From the NCBI RefSeq assembly GCF_024347095.1, contig NZ_AP024903.1:1302001-1366000 (forward strand): a stretch of 64,000 bases of DNA. Reading direction: 5' to 3'. The DNA is from Vibrio rhizosphaerae. Lineage in GTDB: Bacteria; Pseudomonadota; Gammaproteobacteria; Enterobacterales; Vibrionaceae. The position numbers and the translations under genes are program-made. Below are positions 8,629 to 17,414 of this stretch, in pieces. The notes beneath the pieces were generated by a model. It was not told where the DNA came from, made no database searches, and saw nothing but the letters and a program-made list of their open reading frames with translations. Position 1 is the stretch's first letter. Every line of letters starts with the position of its first letter.

Positions 8629-10464
8629 ATGTTAATCAATTCTAGTTTTAAGACGTCTGCTAAGCGACGCCCGTCAGCATTGCGCAATCGCAATGCCGTA
8701 TGGAAATACTTAGTTTTAGTCACCACCCTCATCATCATGGGCCTGAGCGCGATGCCGACCTGGTATGGTGAAGACGCGGCCATTCAAATACCGACGTCTG
8801 CGACGTTAGCACTTGACCCTCAAGGGATTCATCGGGTGCTGCTGCAACATGATGTATCGGTCAAAAAAATTAATTCGAATCCGCAGTTTACCCAAGTGGT
8901 TTTAGCTGAGCCGACGATGCAGGCACAGGCCAAAGAGATACTCGCCGGATATGCAGTCCATCCTGAAAAACTGACCCTGGCTTTGAGTCCGTCCGCACCG
9001 GATTGGTTGCTCCAGCTTGGATTTTCACCCATCAAGCTCGGATTGGATTTACGGGGCGGGGTTCAATTCTTATTAGATGTTGATACAACGCCGGTGTACC
9101 GCCTTCAGGCCGAAGCGCTTGCGAATGCGGTCCGGGATTTTGCCCAGACGCAAGGCATTCGAGGGTTACACCTGAGGAACACCAACGACGGCCAGTTACA
9201 ACTCATTCTACCGCACGAAGCGAGAGCGGTGGTGAGCGACTATCTCGCCAGCCACTTTCCTCAATGGCAAGTCATGCGTGACGGGAAAATGTTAAAACTC
9301 CAGCTCGACCCCAGAGAGAAAACCGAACTGCGAGTCAGGACGGTGCAGCAAAATTTACAAATCATGCGGACCCGTATTGAATCGTTGGGCGTGACCGAAG
9401 CCTTGGTTCAGCGCGAGGGGGAGAATCGCATTCGGATTGAACTGCCGGGTGTACAGGATCCTGCGGTTGCCAAAGATGTGATTGGCTCCACGGCAACGCT
9501 GGCATTTTATGAAGCGTTTCCGCTGGCTGACGGCAAGACTCAGTTGTTCAAGAACGCTCAAGGTGAGACGGTGATTGTTGGCAAAAAACCAGTGCTGACC
9601 GGGACACATATTCTCGATGCGAGAGCAAATGCCGGAGAATTGGGACAAGCCGAAGTCAACATCACCTTAGATAGTGAAGGCGGGAAACAGATGATGACGT
9701 TTTCCGGCACGCATATCGGTAAACCGATGGCAACGGTATTTAGTGAATATAGCCGCCAACCTGACGGAACGTTGACTCAGAAAAACAAAGTGATCAGCGT
9801 CGCAACCATTCAGTCTGCACTGTCGGAGCGATTCAGGATCACCGGGGTCGGAACGCATCAACAAGCGCAGCAGCTGGCGTTACTGCTCCGGGCCGGTTCA
9901 ATGACGGCACCGGTCACGATTGTGGCGGAGCGGACCATCGGGCCAAGTTTAGGTGCCGAAAATATTCGAAATGGCTTTGCAGCGCTTGGACTGGGACTGG
10001 CGAGTACCTTGCTGTTTATGGCGCTGTGGTATCGTCGTTTAGGTTGGATAGCCAATATTGCATTGCTCGCTAATATGGTGCTGTTATTTGGGTTGATTGC
10101 ATTGATACCGGGGGCGGTTTTAACCCTGCCGGGGATTGCGGGATTAGTGCTGACGGTCGGGATGGCCGTGGATACCAATGTGCTGATTTTTGAGCGTATC
10201 CGCGACAAACTCAAAGAAGGCAGAAGTTTCGCGAATGCGATTGATTGTGGCTTTAAGAGCGCAGTTGCCACCATCTTTGATGCCAACATCACCACGATGA
10301 TTACCGCAGTGGTGCTCTATGCCATCGGCAATGGTCCGATTAAAGGGTTCGCATTGACGTTGGGGCTGGGGCTGCTAACCAGCATGTTTACCGGCATTTT
10401 TGCCTCTCGCGTCCTGATTAATCTGGTTTATGGCCGCCATTCATCTCATGAGGTAAGGGTTTAA
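8629..10464 (+). CDS. secD2: Protein translocase subunit SecD (second-copy SecD2)
   Basis: A 611-residue SecD, full length for the family. It has one N-terminal membrane helix (residues about 26-44), the conserved LGLDLRGG motif that opens the large periplasmic P1 domain, then five C-terminal helices containing GMAVDTNVLIFERIRD with the functional Asp. SecD and SecF form a cation-driven RND-type motor that pulls proteins across the inner membrane after SecA/SecYEG. There is no yajC or tgt upstream, so this is the second SecDF set of vibrios rather than the housekeeping one. Translation is probably controlled by the upstream vemP. secF follows after one base. Confidence 0.93.
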   Translation: MLINSSFKTSAKRRPSALRNRNAVWKYLVLVTTLIIMGLSAMPTWYGEDAAIQIPTSATLALDPQGIHRVLLQHDVSVKKINSNPQFTQVVLAEPTMQAQAKEILAGYAVHPEKLTLALSPSAPDWLLQLGFSPIKLGLDLRGGVQFLLDVDTTPVYRLQAEALANAVRDFAQTQGIRGLHLRNTNDGQLQLILPHEARAVVSDYLASHFPQWQVMRDGKMLKLQLDPREKTELRVRTVQQNLQIMRTRIESLGVTEALVQREGENRIRIELPGVQDPAVAKDVIGSTATLAFYEAFPLADGKTQLFKNAQGETVIVGKKPVLTGTHILDARANAGELGQAEVNITLDSEGGKQMMTFSGTHIGKPMATVFSEYSRQPDGTLTQKNKVISVATIQSALSERFRITGVGTHQQAQQLALLLRAGSMTAPVTIVAERTIGPSLGAENIRNGFAALGLGLASTLLFMALWYRRLGWIANIALLANMVLLFGLIALIPGAVLTLPGIAGLVLTVGMAVDTNVLIFERIRDKLKEGRSFANAIDCGFKSAVATIFDANITTMITAVVLYAIGNGPIKGFALTLGLGLLTSMFTGIFASRVLINLVYGRHSSHEVRV

Positions 10465-10465
10465 T

Positions 10466-11365
10466 ATGACATTCAAATTCACACGTTACTGGCGTTATAT
10501 TTTCAGTGCGGTTTCGGTTTTGCTGATGGTGTTATCCATTGGCGTTATTGCCTTAAAAGGGTTGAACTGGGGACAAGATTTTACCGGCGGCGTCGTCAGC
10601 GAGATACGATTGGATAAGCCAATGGATGAGTCGGTTCTGCGTAATACGCTCACACAAAATTATGGTCGGGATGTGTCGCTGATTGCGACAGGTGAGCCGA
10701 AGCGTTGGATTCTACGTTATCCTGTCACAGAACAACTTCATATCGCCGCGCTCTCCGCTCAACTCGATACGCCGATAGAGACATTGAATACCAGTATTGT
10801 CGGGCCTCAGGTTGGTCAAGAATTAGCAGAACAAGGGGGGCTTGCTGTCCTCATTGCGGTGTTGTGTATTCTGGGATATTTGTCATTTCGCTTTGAATGG
10901 CGCTTAGCCAGTGGTGCCTTGTTTGCTTTGGTCCACGATGTCGTTTTTGTGATTGCTTTTTTTGCCCTGACCCAAATGGAGTTTAATCTGACGGTACTTG
11001 CTGCGGTGTTGGCAATACTGGGCTACTCATTGAACGATTCGATTATTATCGCAGACCGGATTCGTGAGTTGTTAATCAGAAAGCCTGATGTGCCGTTGCC
11101 AGATATTAACAATATGGCGGTTATGGCGACATTTTCCCGAACCATGGTGACATCTGGCACAACCCTGATGACGGTGGCCGCGCTCTGGATCATGGGGGGA
11201 GAACCCCTGCAAGGGTTTTCAATCGCAATGTTTATTGGCATCCTGACCGGTACGTTCTCCTCGATTGCCGTGGGGACATCATTGCCTGAACTGTTGGGAC
11301 TCACCAGTCAGCATTATCAGCCACAGCCGGTTATGCCGGATCATGAAACGGAAGTACCATACTAG
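10466..11365 (+). CDS. secF2: Protein translocase subunit SecF (SecF2)
   Basis: A 299-residue SecF with an N-terminal helix, the GQDFTGGV motif at the start of the periplasmic domain, and five further helices including the YSLNDSIIIADRIRE segment typical of SecF. It is encoded one base after secD2 with its own AAGGG site, so the two subunits are made together and form the SecDF export motor. A GC-rich inverted repeat without a T-tract lies 13-33 bases downstream. Confidence 0.93.
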   Translation: MTFKFTRYWRYIFSAVSVLLMVLSIGVIALKGLNWGQDFTGGVVSEIRLDKPMDESVLRNTLTQNYGRDVSLIATGEPKRWILRYPVTEQLHIAALSAQLDTPIETLNTSIVGPQVGQELAEQGGLAVLIAVLCILGYLSFRFEWRLASGALFALVHDVVFVIAFFALTQMEFNLTVLAAVLAILGYSLNDSIIIADRIRELLIRKPDVPLPDINNMAVMATFSRTMVTSGTTLMTVAALWIMGGEPLQGFSIAMFIGILTGTFSSIAVGTSLPELLGLTSQHYQPQPVMPDHETEVPY

Positions 11366-11377
11366 ACCGATGCAAAC

Positions 11378-11398
11378 GGGCAGCAACTGATGCTGCCC
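11378..11398 (+). repeat. Inverted repeat after secF2
   Basis: Perfect 8-bp stem, GGGCAGCA (11378-11385) with TGCTGCCC (11391-11398) and a 5-base loop. It may end the vemP-secDF transcript, but no T-run follows, so it is left as a repeat. Confidence 0.45.
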
Positions 11399-11560
11399 TA
11401 AACCGACGTTTCCGTGAATTGTTCGAGCGGTATTCTGTGGATACGCTCGATTTTTTTCATTGAAGATGAGAAAAAACATACTTTGAGGATGAAAATCAGT
11501 AAATTATCCCGTATATAAATCAATTCAGTGTGCCTTAGTGCACTTCAGGAGCTGCCAGAC

Positions 11561-11782
11561 ATGAGCCAAGAGCAACCCAATAATCCGCTGCACGGTTTGA
11601 CTTTAGAAAAGATCTTGGTGCGTTTACAAGAACACTATGGCTGGGAAGAGTTAGATGCAGCCATTCAAATTAACTGTTTTTACAACAACCCATCCATTAA
11701 GTCGTCATTAAAGTTTCTGCGCAGAACGCCGTGGGCAAGAGAGAAGGTCGAAGCACTGTATATTGAAACTTTCTGCAAATAA
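11561..11782 (+). CDS. VF530-like (DUF2132) small protein
   Basis: A 73-residue protein resembling the VF530/DUF2132 family of small helical proteins from Vibrio, with the typical NPLHGLTLE start, a GWEEL segment and a C-terminal [15 protein letters not shown]530 is thought to bind DNA, but a biological role is not established. ATG 11561 is preceded by AGGAG at 11547-11551; an upstream in-frame GTG-type start at 11528 would place the ribosome-binding site inside the coding region. It lies just upstream of a LysE-type exporter gene. Confidence 0.85.
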   Translation: MSQEQPNNPLHGLTLEKILVRLQEHYGWEELDAAIQINCFYNNPSIKSSLKFLRRTPWAREKVEALYIETFCK

Positions 11783-11811
11783 GAAAATATCCGATAAGGA
11801 GCGCTCAATTC

Positions 11812-12438
11812 ATGGAATTACACACGATTTTACTGTTCGCTGTTGCATGTTTATCAATCAACTTAATACCGGGGCCAGACGTGATTTATATCGTGTCCAA
11901 CACGATGAAGGGCAAAATGGTCGGGGGCGTGAAAGCTGCGCTAGGGTTAGGTGTCGGTTATTTCGTCCACACTTTAGCGGCGGTACTCGGTTTATCTGCC
12001 ATTATCATGAGTTCTGCGTTGGCTTTCAGCATCGTTAAGTGGCTGGGGGCAATCTATCTGCTGTATTTGGGGTTCAGCTCTCTCAAGTCGATGTGGCTGG
12101 GCGGTTCAAAGTTAACCACAGCAGCACATGCTCAGTCCCAAGGGAATGTCTTTCAACAAGGGATCATTGTCAGTGTCCTGAATCCGAAAGTGGCGTTGTT
12201 TTTTCTGTCTTTTCTGCCGCAGTTTATTGATACTGCTTCAAGTTCAGTGAATATGCAGCTATTCATTTTAGGGTTGTGTTTCAGTGGAATGGCGACCCTG
12301 TGTAATATGATGTATGCATTTGTCGGTAGTTGGTTATTAAAAAGCGCCAAAGCTCAGCGTTATTCCCGAATCATCGAAGGGGTCTCTGGTGTGCTTTTGA
12401 TTGGCTTGGCCGGCAAAATTGTATTGAGTAAACAGTAG
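11812..12438 (+). CDS. LysE/RhtB-family amino acid exporter
   Basis: A 208-residue inner-membrane protein with about six hydrophobic segments and the family hallmark INLIPGPDVIYI near residues 18-29. A later LNPKVALFFLSFLPQF segment is also typical. The family exports amino acids and homoserine or homoserine lactone derivatives; the substrate here cannot be read from sequence. An AAGGAG site lies upstream of ATG 11812. It follows the VF530-like gene by 29 bases and may be cotranscribed. Confidence 0.92.
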   Translation: MELHTILLFAVACLSINLIPGPDVIYIVSNTMKGKMVGGVKAALGLGVGYFVHTLAAVLGLSAIIMSSALAFSIVKWLGAIYLLYLGFSSLKSMWLGGSKLTTAAHAQSQGNVFQQGIIVSVLNPKVALFFLSFLPQFIDTASSSVNMQLFILGLCFSGMATLCNMMYAFVGSWLLKSAKAQRYSRIIEGVSGVLLIGLAGKIVLSKQ

Positions 12439-12472
12439 TTTTAATTGATAAATATACCTTTAAGGGAAGATA

Positions 12473-12880
12473 ATGACTAAAATAGGATTCTTCATTCGTT
12501 TTACGGTTGCCTATACCGTAGTGATGGCGCTTGCCGGTTTGTTCGCTGGTTTTTTAGAAATGGAGGAGCATGCGAGCAGTTTAAATGCGCCGATATTGCT
12601 CGGTGTGTCATATTGGGTTTTCTACACTTACACAAATAAGAATGGACGACTCGTCGAGAAGCGAGAGAAATGGCATTTAATGGGGCTGGCGCTGCTCGGT
12701 GACGTAATTGCCACGCTCTTGTTAGGTACCCCGACCATGTTGGCAAATGGTTTACCAATTCAATATTTAGTGATTGGTTTATTAATCGCCATTCCATTAC
12801 ATTTGTTGCTTTTTCTATTCATCAACTATTGCGTCAAAAAGAGCATCATCAAACAGCGTCCTGAACTGGCCGAAAGTTAA
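12473..12880 (+). CDS. Small four-helix membrane protein (ABZJ_00895-like)
   Basis: A 135-residue hydrophobic protein with about four predicted membrane segments (near residues 8-28, 40-54, 70-84 and 99-120) and a basic C-terminal tail. Length and layout resemble the ABZJ_00895 family of uncharacterised proteins; I recognise the pattern, not a function. It starts at ATG 12473 after AGGGAAG and follows the LysE gene by 34 bases in the same direction. Confidence 0.75.
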   Translation: MTKIGFFIRFTVAYTVVMALAGLFAGFLEMEEHASSLNAPILLGVSYWVFYTYTNKNGRLVEKREKWHLMGLALLGDVIATLLLGTPTMLANGLPIQYLVIGLLIAIPLHLLLFLFINYCVKKSIIKQRPELAES

Positions 12881-12978
12881 CCGGATGCTCAATCATGATT
12901 GATTCGATATTTGAAATCGTCGGTTAGCACCGGATATCGGGTGGGGATCCAATTTGGACGGACATTGCATCAGGAGAA

Positions 12979-13461
12979 ATGATGGACATCAAGATTAGAA
13001 GCGCTCTCATGAGTGATGCGCAGGCTATCAGTGAGTTAATTGTGCCGTTAACGGATAAATATGTCTGCCCGACTTTCGATGCATCGGCACGTCACTTTCT
13101 GCTTGGTTCTATGTCGGTGGCGAATATTGAAACTTATTTATCGGGCAATTACTTTTATGTTGTCGCGGTGAACCCGAGTGATACGGTGGTTGGTGTGGCC
13201 GGGATCCGCGACTTCTCACATCTGTATCATCTGTTTGTTGCTGATCACTATCAGGGACAGGGACTGTCACGTCAGTTGTGGGACGTGGTGAAGCAAGTAT
13301 CTCTCAACCACGGTAATCACGGTTATTTTACGGTGAACTCCGCCGTGAATGCAGAACATGTCTATTTGCGTTTTGGTTTTAAGCGTGTTGAGGGGGTCAG
13401 AAACAGAAACGGGATCTTGGATATTCCGATGGCACTAGAACTGGTTGATGAACCCGTATAG
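12979..13461 (+). CDS. GNAT-family N-acetyltransferase
   Basis: A 160-residue GCN5-related acetyltransferase. The acetyl-CoA-binding signature is visible as HLFVADHYQGQGLSRQLW around residues 89-107, with the Q/RxxGxG-type turn as YQGQGLS. The segment HVYLRFGFKRVEG is the usual C-terminal motif B. The acceptor is unknown. There are two adjacent start codons (12979 and 12982); AGGAG at 12972-12976 is better spaced for the second. Confidence 0.9.
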   Translation: MMDIKIRSALMSDAQAISELIVPLTDKYVCPTFDASARHFLLGSMSVANIETYLSGNYFYVVAVNPSDTVVGVAGIRDFSHLYHLFVADHYQGQGLSRQLWDVVKQVSLNHGNHGYFTVNSAVNAEHVYLRFGFKRVEGVRNRNGILDIPMALELVDEPV

Positions 13462-13620
13462 AGTGATATATCGGAACAGTATTCAGTCATCACCTCTCTT
13501 TATGGCGAGAGTGGCGAGTATCAGACTTAACATCATACATTGACGCATAAAACAAGTCAGTGGTTCCCTCTGAACCATAGTTGTGAACATTATTTTATTT
13601 GGAGTGGGGGATTGAGTGTC

Positions 13621-14313
13621 ATGAAAATCGGTATTGTTGGCACAGGAAATATGGGAAAGGTTATCGGTCTAACGCTTGCACGACAAGGCCATTCGGTATT
13701 TTTTGGTGCGAGAGATCTTCGCAAAGTCGCTGGGTTTGCTGCGGATTATGGGGTGAATGTTCAATGCGGCTCGAACCAAGCAGCGGCAGATTATGGTGAC
13801 GTGATTTATTACAATCCGAGAGATGTTGCACCGAATGAAGTGTTAACCGACATCAACGCACTTTCAGGAAAACCCGTGATCTGTTCACACAATGGTACCG
13901 TCCCGCAAGACTTTCAATTTGACGCGATTACTTGCTCAAAGGCTGAAATTTTACAGCGTCAGATTCCATCTGCACATGTTGTGACTGCGTTCAATACGAT
14001 TACTCAAGAAACATTTGAACTTGCGGAGCAGGGACTGGATGCGCTGAATGTCTGTTGTTTTGTGGCATCGGATGCGCCTGAAGCAAAAAACAGGGTGTCA
14101 CAGTTAATCGGGCAGATAGGATTTACCCCAGTAGATTGTGGTGATTTAAGGCAGTCACGATTAATAGAAAGTGCTGCAGATTTGATTCGAATGCTGATGT
14201 ATAAAGCACAAACACCATGGAAGGCATTTTCATTGATTGATCTCCCGGAAGTACAACAAGCATTCAGTGGCCGGATTCAGTCGGCGTTACATGACCATAA
14301 ACTGGATCATTAA
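13621..14313 (+). CDS. NADP-binding oxidoreductase (F420-reductase-like)
   Basis: A 230-residue dinucleotide-binding protein that opens with a Rossmann motif, MKIGIVGTGNMG (GxGxxG), and resembles the NADPH-dependent F420 reductase/pyrroline-5-carboxylate reductase-like group. Vibrios do not make F420, so the true substrate is probably different. The frame is open from 13540, but the 27 extra residues have no homology look, and ATG 13621 places the Rossmann strand at the N-terminus as in the family. It is followed 25 bases later by a phosphoesterase gene. Confidence 0.83.
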   Translation: MKIGIVGTGNMGKVIGLTLARQGHSVFFGARDLRKVAGFAADYGVNVQCGSNQAAADYGDVIYYNPRDVAPNEVLTDINALSGKPVICSHNGTVPQDFQFDAITCSKAEILQRQIPSAHVVTAFNTITQETFELAEQGLDALNVCCFVASDAPEAKNRVSQLIGQIGFTPVDCGDLRQSRLIESAADLIRMLMYKAQTPWKAFSLIDLPEVQQAFSGRIQSALHDHKLDH

Positions 14314-14338
14314 TCGTCATAAGCATGAGGGAAATTGC

Positions 14339-15085
14339 GTGACAAAATTTGCCGTATTATCTGATATTCATAGCAATGTCTTTGCCCTCGATGCTGTGGT
14401 TAATCATGCCAAATCACAAGGGGTGGATCGGTTTATCAATCTTGGGGATATCTTGTATGGCCCGATTGCACCGAGAGAAACTTATGAATATTTGTTAGCG
14501 CTGGATGCATACACGATATCAGGCAATCAGGATCGACAAATCTACCAAGCTACGCCAGAAGACATTGAATCCAATCCTACCATGGCGTTTATCCTCGGTG
14601 ATTTGGGTCAGGCTCCGTTAGACTGGATGAAGCAGTTACCGTTTGATTTACAGATCACCGGTGATATCTATGCGTGCCACGGGACACCAACCGACGATCT
14701 GGTGTATTTATTAGAAAATGTTGAGTCAGGGAAACCTGAAGTGAGGGCGGATCAGGACATTTTAGAATTATTGGCCGGTATTTCCTCGCCAATCATTCTG
14801 TGTGGTCATACCCATATCCCAAGATGTGTTGAACTATCGACCGGTCAAATCGTCATCAATCCCGGTAGTGTCGGATTGCAAGCGTATCAAGACGAAGAAC
14901 CGGTGCGTCATGCGATGCAAAATTATTCCTCTTGCGCATCGTATGTCACGTTGTCCCGAGATTCTGGTGGTGAGTGGCATATTGCTTTTCACCGGGTCGG
15001 TTACGATGTCTTGCCAGCCATCGATGCGGCTCACGAGCGAGGTCGGCATGACTGGGTTCAATTTTTGCGTACCGGACGATGTTAA
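14339..15085 (+). CDS. Metallophosphoesterase
   Basis: A 248-residue calcineurin-like phosphoesterase of the YfcE type. The five metal-binding blocks are all present: SDIHSN near residue 8, LGDILYGP near 37, SGNQDRQ near 61, CHGTP near 114 and GHTHIP near 158, followed by NPGSVG. It should hydrolyse phosphodiesters or phosphomonoesters with Mn or similar metals; the substrate is not evident. GTG at 14339 is the likely start, with GAGGG at 14327-14331 and spacing of 7. The longer frame from 14237 overlaps the preceding gene and is not needed. Confidence 0.9.
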   Translation: MTKFAVLSDIHSNVFALDAVVNHAKSQGVDRFINLGDILYGPIAPRETYEYLLALDAYTISGNQDRQIYQATPEDIESNPTMAFILGDLGQAPLDWMKQLPFDLQITGDIYACHGTPTDDLVYLLENVESGKPEVRADQDILELLAGISSPIILCGHTHIPRCVELSTGQIVINPGSVGLQAYQDEEPVRHAMQNYSSCASYVTLSRDSGGEWHIAFHRVGYDVLPAIDAAHERGRHDWVQFLRTGRC

Positions 15086-15185
15086 TGATCAAACAACACA
15101 ATTGAATGCGTATTGGGATGATTTTTCGGCTGCCGTCATATCGTGTCCAGCATTGCAACCGGGTCTGCAGTAAAAGAAATATGGG

Positions 15186-15815
15186 GTGAGTAAAATGAAT
15201 GGAAGTGTCAAGATTATTCAGCGGATATTGTTTAACCGGGATGCAGTGTTATCGATGATCGTACCGGCATTGATTTATGGTCTGACTTATCGATATTTGG
15301 GATTGATTGATGCGGTTCTCGCTTCTGGTTTTTATGCGATATTGGTGAGCTTCTGGCTGAAATCAACCAAATATATTGCATTTTTATTTGCGGTGTTCGG
15401 GCTGATTGAAGTCGCGATTGTCTGGTTGATCCCCGGCCAATGGTTGTTGAATACGCTGTTTGTGAAGTCTTTGGTGGGGGCGTTGCAAACCGCGTTGATA
15501 TTCCTTATCTTTGCGCTGATCAATAAACCGATTCCCAAGTTGTTTGCCGAGGTTGCATCTCCCAGCCTGAAACAGTGGGATTTTAGTCAAACCAAAGCCT
15601 ATGCCAGTATTTGGCAGCGGCTCTCTTATATATGGGTCCTCGCATATCTTGCCAAGGCATTGCTGTTGTTCGCGTTATACCCGATGAATGCCGATAGTCT
15701 CGTCACATTTAATTTGGTGTCTGGCTGGCCGATGCAGATTGGTTTAATCGTATTTTCCGTGCCTTATGTTCGCCGCCAGTTTGATAAATATGCATCTGAT
15801 AAATTGGTGGGGTAG
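15186..15815 (+). CDS. VC0807-like integral membrane protein
   Basis: A 209-residue membrane protein with about five to six hydrophobic segments; topology and size resemble the VC0807 family of uncharacterised vibrio proteins. No catalytic motif is visible. The frame begins with GTG 15186; ATG 15195, nine bases later, with GGGGTGAG in front may be the real start. It stands alone between a phosphoesterase and catB, with short gaps. Confidence 0.7.
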   Translation: MSKMNGSVKIIQRILFNRDAVLSMIVPALIYGLTYRYLGLIDAVLASGFYAILVSFWLKSTKYIAFLFAVFGLIEVAIVWLIPGQWLLNTLFVKSLVGALQTALIFLIFALINKPIPKLFAEVASPSLKQWDFSQTKAYASIWQRLSYIWVLAYLAKALLLFALYPMNADSLVTFNLVSGWPMQIGLIVFSVPYVRRQFDKYASDKLVG

Positions 15816-15853
15816 AGGTTAAGGCTTTATTTTCTGGTTGAATTGAGTCTTCA

Positions 15854-16486
15854 ATGAAAAATTATTTTGAAAGTCCCTTTAAGGGCAAACCACTCACAGA
15901 GCAGGTGAGCAACCCCAATATCAAGGTGGGGCGTTATAGTTACTATTCAGGCTATTATCATGGGCATTCATTTGATGATTGTGCCCGTTATCTGTTGCCT
16001 GATCGTGATGATGTTGATCAGCTGATTATTGGCAGTTTTTGTTCTATCGGGACCGGTGCTGCCTTTATGATGGCTGGCAATCAAGGGCACCGATATGACT
16101 GGGCGACCTCATTTCCTTTCTTTTATATGAGTGAAGAGCCTGCGTTTTCCGAGGCTATGGATGCTTATCAAAGTGCGGGGGATACCGTGATTGGCAGCGA
16201 TGTCTGGATTGGGTCTGAGGCTATGATTATGCCCGGCATCAAGATCGGCCATGGTGCCGTGATCGGCAGCCGGGCTTTAGTCACCAAAGATGTTGAGCCC
16301 TATACGATTGTCGGTGGCAATCCGGCCAAACCCATCCGGAAACGGTTTTCAGAACCGGAAATCGCTATGTTGCTTGAAATGGCTTGGTGGGATTGGTCAC
16401 TGCCACAAATTAAAGCAGCGATGCCGTTTTTGTGTTCGTCTGATATTAAGAACCTTTATCATCACTGGCAACATTCAAACGGCTAA
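15854..16486 (+). CDS. catB: Type B chloramphenicol (xenobiotic) O-acetyltransferase
   Basis: A 210-residue hexapeptide-repeat acyltransferase very similar by eye to the CatB group (CatB3, CatB7, CatB9): the N-terminal [28 protein letters not shown], the catalytic His79 in [26 protein letters not shown] and [13 protein letters not shown] all match. These trimeric enzymes acetylate chloramphenicol with acetyl-CoA. CatB genes are common in vibrio chromosomes and integrons; no attC-like site is seen here, so this appears to be a fixed chromosomal copy. Whether it gives measurable resistance depends on expression. Confidence 0.93.
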   Translation: MKNYFESPFKGKPLTEQVSNPNIKVGRYSYYSGYYHGHSFDDCARYLLPDRDDVDQLIIGSFCSIGTGAAFMMAGNQGHRYDWATSFPFFYMSEEPAFSEAMDAYQSAGDTVIGSDVWIGSEAMIMPGIKIGHGAVIGSRALVTKDVEPYTIVGGNPAKPIRKRFSEPEIAMLLEMAWWDWSLPQIKAAMPFLCSSDIKNLYHHWQHSNG

Positions 16487-16536
16487 TCGATTGCGATGCC
16501 GGGCCCTGATATCTGAGCTTGTGGTGCCGTCTGCTA

Positions 16537-16564
16537 TCGATTCACAAGACTCGATTCACAAGAC
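16537..16564. repeat. Perfect 14-bp tandem duplication
   Basis: The unit TCGATTCACAAGAC occurs twice in direct succession (16537-16550 and 16551-16564) between catB and the GST gene. It is probably a replication-slippage product. Confidence 0.7.
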
Positions 16565-16646
16565 GTCTTCTCACCCATTCACCATAAGAGAGAAAAGAAG
16601 TCGTTATTGGCCGGTGTCGTCGGCTGTTTCAGGAGAGAATCTGGAT

Positions 16647-17264
16647 ATGGATATTTTGTTATATAGTGCCAAGGGTTCCAATAGCTCGGAAAGAGTTCAG
16701 TGGGTGCTTAACTTTAAGGGGATTCCCTACCAAATCGTCGAGGTCAGTTCACAAGCGCTGAACTCGACCTATCTGACCATTAATCCGTTTGGCTATGTGC
16801 CGTCACTCTCGGTCGACGGGGTGGTGTTTTCTGAGTCGATGGCGATCGCTGAGTATCTTGAAGAACGTTTTCCTCGTTGCTCTTTGCTCGGTGAAAATCT
16901 CAATGAAAAAACGCATATTCGCCGTGTCTGTGAATATGTCAATGGCAGTATTCATTCGCCGCAAAACCGAACGGTGCTGCAATTTTTGCGTCCTGATCTT
17001 GATGAGGTTTCGAAACGGCAACTCCGTGGCGAGTGGATTATGCATGGTCTCGAAAAACTCAGTCCATCGCTTTGTCATGAGTCCGGGTATGCGATTGGTC
17101 ATGGTTTTAGTCTGGCCGATATATTTGTGGCTTCCATATACAAAAAAGCCTTGCAGCATGGTTGCTGTGGTCATGCATTCTACAATCGGCATCTGATGTT
17201 TATTCGACAGAATGACAGTGTCATGGCTTCAGAACCCCCGGCATATTCACCTTCACCCGATTGA
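16647..17264 (+). CDS. Glutathione S-transferase family protein
   Basis: A 205-residue GST. The N-terminal thioredoxin-fold half starts MDILLYSAKGSNSSERVQW, where the SSERV segment resembles the catalytic Ser region of zeta-class/maleylacetoacetate isomerase-like enzymes, and has the cis-Pro motif GYVPSL and the glutathione-binding ESMAIAEYLEE. The C-terminal half has the GHGFSLADIF capping motif. The substrate is unknown. The frame is open from 16290 across the end of catB, but AGGAG at 16631-16635 and the domain boundary support ATG 16647. It ends at a bidirectional terminator. Confidence 0.88.
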   Translation: MDILLYSAKGSNSSERVQWVLNFKGIPYQIVEVSSQALNSTYLTINPFGYVPSLSVDGVVFSESMAIAEYLEERFPRCSLLGENLNEKTHIRRVCEYVNGSIHSPQNRTVLQFLRPDLDEVSKRQLRGEWIMHGLEKLSPSLCHESGYAIGHGFSLADIFVASIYKKALQHGCCGHAFYNRHLMFIRQNDSVMASEPPAYSPSPD

Positions 17265-17350
17265 ATCCCATCACTTGTATTGCGGAGGTGGATTTCGTCA
17301 AGCGACAGGATATTATGTGTTTAATATTGTGGTTTGAGATGTTTGAGATA

Positions 17351-17385
17351 AAAAGGGAAGCCAGATGAGATGGCTTCCCTTTTTT
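17351..17385. terminator. Bidirectional terminator between GST and chemoreceptor genes
   Basis: GGGAAGCCA pairs with TGGCTTCCC around a 7-base loop, flanked by four A residues on one side and six T residues on the other. It can therefore stop transcripts from both the plus-strand GST gene and the minus-strand chemoreceptor gene. Confidence 0.92.
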
Positions 17386-17414
17386 GCTGAGATGTGTCGC
17401 TCAGACAGCGTGAA

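Noticed and set aside
15816..16646. Integron cassette boundaries (attC) around catB
   Set aside because: No paired GTTRRRY/RYYYAAC cores or imperfect palindrome of attC length were seen; the short repeat at 16537-16564 is a simple tandem duplication.
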